Shown: piece by piece, positions 4,229 through 6,873 of the stretch
Layout of the letters: every line of letters begins with the position of its first letter
How positions within the stretch are numbered: the first letter of the stretch is position 1
Assembly: GCA_009783865.1 (NCBI GenBank)
Contig: WRCR01000221.1
Coordinates: forward strand, 1 to 6,873
From: Planctomycetaceae bacterium
GTDB lineage: Bacteria > Planctomycetota > Planctomycetia > Pirellulales > Thermoguttaceae
Length of the DNA: 6,873 bases
Direction: 5' to 3'
The notes under the pieces: model-generated
The model's input: the letters and a program-made list of their open reading frames with translations, nothing else
The model's database searches: none
Told to the model about the DNA's origin: nothing
Program-made: the position numbers and the translations under genes

Positions 4229-6873
4229 ATGTACCGTTCCATTACCTGTTCCCTATTGTGCTTTTTGTTCCTGACCGGTTTGCTGTCCGCTGAACGCCTG
4301 ATTGCGCAAAACCCTCCTGTCGAATCTGCTGTATCGGAAATTCCCGATGGTAAATCGCTGACGATTACCATTCTCGACGAATCCGGCAAACCAATTCCGA
4401 AGGCGAAATTTTCGTATGCCGGTAATCCGAAACTGCATGAAGGTACCGGATATAGAAAATATACCGAAACCGACGAAAACGGACGCTATGTTATTAGACA
4501 CAGCCTGGACAAGCCGCAAAAAACGCTGAACGTTTATATCGAACCGTCCGGTTACGATTTTTATCTCGCCGCTTGGGGAGACAGAAGCGGAGATGTTGAG
4601 AACGACCCTATTCCCGCAGAGTTCTCGGTTAAACTGGAAAAGGCGGCAACAGTAGGCGGTATAGTTCTCGGCGATGACGGCAAACCGCTTGCCAATGTTT
4701 CCGTTGAATTCACTATGCCTTGGGGAAAGCGAAGCCGGGTCAAGCAGCCGGACTATTTCGTTCATGCAGCCCGAACAAAAACCAGTGAAAACGGTGTCTG
4801 GAAGTACGAATCGGTGCCGCTGGACCAACTCGAATCCAATGTTAGGATTACTTTCGAGCATCCCGACTATATGAAAACGGTAAAACAATTAAATCTGTCC
4901 GGTATTGTTCCGGCAGCCGAAGGAACCTTCGCTCAATCAGTGCGGTTGGAACGAGGTATCACTGTCAAGGGACGGGTTATAGACACTGAAGGCAAGCCGG
5001 TTGCCGGTGTTGTTGTCATCGGTCAATGTGAAGAATACGGCGGGGCGATAAAAACGGATACCAACGAAAACGGTGAATATACTTTCAAAAACTGGACAGA
5101 GAGCCGCTCCGCTTATGTCGGTGTTTGGAAAGCCGGCATGATGGCGGCACTCAAGAGTTTTCCCGTCGAAAAAGATTCTTCACCGGTCATTGACTTTACG
5201 ATGAAACCCGCTGGCAAGCCGGTAACGATTAAGATAGTCAACAAAGGCGGTGAACCTATCAAGGGCTTTTACCTTGCCATAGAACGCTGGGGAAACCGGC
5301 GAATGCCCGGCGACGCACTCTTGACCGGAAAAGACCGACCGCGCACCGACGAAAATGGACGCTGGATATGGAAGGAAGCACCTGACGAAGAAGTCATACT
5401 CTATATGTTTCTCAACGACAAACACATGGACGTTAGAAACAAGTCCGTTGTGCCGCGTGATGAGGAATACGTTTTTGTTTCCGAAGCCCCGCTGAACATC
5501 ACCGGTAAAGTTACCGACTCTGAAACCGGAAAGGCGATGCCCAAATTCAACGTCTATTGGGGACAAAAATTCCCGAACAATCCCCAATTCTATTGGGAAA
5601 TCAAGCAGGGAGCCGGTGCGAATGGAACCTACCGCGTCGGCACCAATTACCCGATGGAAGCGGAGGTTGCCGTCAAGGTAGAAGCGGAAGGTTACGAACC
5701 GGTTGTTTCACGCAGTATTTCGCTAAATGAGGGAAGTATAACTCTTGACTTTGCTCTGAAAAAACTCTCGGCGGAAAAGGCGAAGGGAATTTTCGGCATG
5801 GTCTTGCAGCCAGACGGCAAACCGGCAGCGGACGTTAGCGTTGCAATGGCAACACACGGCAACGGCAGACCATACATTCAAAACGGTCGGTTAAACAGGG
5901 AAGAAGAACCGTACACAGTTTCAACGGACAAAGAAGGACGCTTCAAATTCAAGTACATCGACTTTGAAGAAGAATCCAAAGACCGCCCGCACTTCTCACC
6001 GGAAATACAAAAGGTCAACTATCTCCTGGTTTTCCTGCACGACTCCGGTTTCAAACGGATTACGCAGCAGGAATGGGAAGCGTTGGACGAAAATAAAACC
6101 GTTACGCTGGAAACGTGGGGACGTGTTGAAGGAATTGTCAAAGTCGGAACGAAGCCGGGCAAAAATCTGCCGGTTCAATCTTGGGTTTCGTTCAGTGAAG
6201 ACAGCAACGCCTACAGAAATGAACCCCACTTGATGATGTATTACGAAACGATAGCCGATGAGTCGGGCAAATTTGTAATCAATCGGCTGCCTGCAAGTTT
6301 TGTGAGAGTAGGACGAAAGATTGAATTCGGCAACAGTTCAACGGCATCCGCCGCAACGGACAAAATTCAGTTGAAACCCGGTGAAACGGCAACCGTTGCG
6401 CTCGGTGGTGTTGGTCGCCCCGTCACCGGCAAGTTGGTCCCGTCAAAGGAATTTGATACCCCGCCCGATTGGACCTTTGCACATATCCAATGCACTCCGG
6501 TTATGGAAAATGTCGAATTTCCCCGTGCCGCGTGGGAAGAACTTCGAGCAAAAATGGAGCCAAAAGAACTCCTTGAAGGAAATGATCCGACTAAACGAGC
6601 GGAATGGCTTGAAACCGAAGACGGCAAGAAACTTAAAGCCGCATACGACGAACTCACCGTTGATTACAGGGCAGCCGAAGAACGGAACGATGCAAAGCGG
6701 ACGAAGCGACGGGTTTGCGCCGTTGCCAAGGATGGAACGTTCCGGCTTGATGACATACCGGAAGGGGATTGGATGCTGAAAGTTCAACTTGATTCTCCGC
6801 CGCCGACTACGGACAGTTGCGGAACCGGTGGGCAAATCGGGACGTTGGAGTACAATTTCTCGGTTGCCGCGAT
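4229..6873 (+). CDS. Exported multi-domain carboxypeptidase-regulatory-like (Ig-like) repeat protein, 3' partial
   Basis: An uninterrupted frame of 881 codons plus two bases runs off the right edge. Residues 1-26 form a signal peptide (hydrophobic core 9-19; cleavage likely after Ala21 or Ala26). About eight beta-sandwich repeats follow, beginning near residues 43, 142, 243, 331, 423, 519, 629 and 723. Several show the carboxypeptidase regulatory-like signature: a strand, then D-x-x-GKP(I/L/V)-x-x-(A/V)-x-V, and later a (T/S)-D-E-x-G-x-(Y/W/F) strand. Examples are ILDESGKPIPKAKF, VLGDDGKPLANVSVEF, VIDTEGKPVAGVVV and VLQPDGKPAADVSVAM, with TDENGRY, TNENGEY, TDENGRW and TDKEGRF. The last visible repeat has a charged, probably helical insertion at about 768-829 before DGTFRLDDIPEGDWMLKVQL. 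Such proteins act outside the cytoplasm, as surface or periplasmic scaffolds or substrate-binding arms; no catalytic residues are visible. In similar planctomycete proteins, as recalled, a segment like YNFSVAA can lead to a C-terminal thioredoxin/TlpA-like domain, which would lie beyond the window. Confidence 0.87.
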   Translation, partial: MYRSITCSLLCFLFLTGLLSAERLIAQNPPVESAVSEIPDGKSLTITILDESGKPIPKAKFSYAGNPKLHEGTGYRKYTETDENGRYVIRHSLDKPQKTLNVYIEPSGYDFYLAAWGDRSGDVENDPIPAEFSVKLEKAATVGGIVLGDDGKPLANVSVEFTMPWGKRSRVKQPDYFVHAARTKTSENGVWKYESVPLDQLESNVRITFEHPDYMKTVKQLNLSGIVPAAEGTFAQSVRLERGITVKGRVIDTEGKPVAGVVVIGQCEEYGGAIKTDTNENGEYTFKNWTESRSAYVGVWKAGMMAALKSFPVEKDSSPVIDFTMKPAGKPVTIKIVNKGGEPIKGFYLAIERWGNRRMPGDALLTGKDRPRTDENGRWIWKEAPDEEVILYMFLNDKHMDVRNKSVVPRDEEYVFVSEAPLNITGKVTDSETGKAMPKFNVYWGQKFPNNPQFYWEIKQGAGANGTYRVGTNYPMEAEVAVKVEAEGYEPVVSRSISLNEGSITLDFALKKLSAEKAKGIFGMVLQPDGKPAADVSVAMATHGNGRPYIQNGRLNREEEPYTVSTDKEGRFKFKYIDFEEESKDRPHFSPEIQKVNYLLVFLHDSGFKRITQQEWEALDENKTVTLETWGRVEGIVKVGTKPGKNLPVQSWVSFSEDSNAYRNEPHLMMYYETIADESGKFVINRLPASFVRVGRKIEFGNSSTASAATDKIQLKPGETATVALGGVGRPVTGKLVPSKEFDTPPDWTFAHIQCTPVMENVEFPRAAWEELRAKMEPKELLEGNDPTKRAEWLETEDGKKLKAAYDELTVDYRAAEERNDAKRTKRRVCAVAKDGTFRLDDIPEGDWMLKVQLDSPPPTTDSCGTGGQIGTLEYNFSVAA

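Noticed and set aside
4253..4888. A 211-codon minus-strand frame opposite the Ig-like repeat gene
   Set aside because: The plus strand shows a signal peptide and clear repeats with a ribosome binding site; the reverse frame is explained by codon bias.

Overview
The window most likely comes from a planctomycete-type bacterium of the PVC group, plausibly a Pirellulales/Thermoguttaceae-like lineage of moderate GC. This is an inference from protein style: secreted DUF5107 and DUF4855 proteins, a large exported protein built of repeated carboxypeptidase-regulatory-like (Ig-like) domains, and a membrane-anchored protein ending in a 'LYSVG-NG-DDGG'-type tail common in planctomycete hypothetical proteins. 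No rRNA, tRNA, CRISPR array or mobile element is visible, so the taxonomy stays tentative.

Layout. On the minus strand, 994 down to the left edge encodes an exported DUF5107 protein. Its frame is interrupted by an in-frame amber codon at 227-229, and beyond that codon it reads on without a stop, still DUF5107-like, to the edge. A 191-bp divergent intergenic region (995-1185) carries a good sigma70-like promoter facing each way. On the plus strand, 1186-2268 is an intact exported DUF4855 protein. After 63 bp, 2332-3924 encodes a protein with three N-terminal membrane helices and a long helical domain. It ends early because a frameshift separates it from its recognisable C-terminal tail, which continues in the +1 frame to 4105. 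After a 123-bp gap with a perfect TATAAT box and a strong ribosome binding site, a long open frame starts at 4229 and runs off the right edge. It encodes a signal peptide followed by about eight beta-sandwich repeats.

How the genes may work together. DUF5107 (mutarotase-like) and DUF4855 (TIM-barrel-like) are both exported and divergently transcribed from one control region, which suggests, but does not prove, a shared role in handling extracellular carbohydrate. The two plus-strand genes downstream look like separate surface or periplasmic proteins. The most notable findings are two lesions of different kind within 4 kb: a nonsense codon in the DUF5107 gene, and a probable short-repeat deletion in the membrane-protein gene. 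No clear new multi-gene system is seen.
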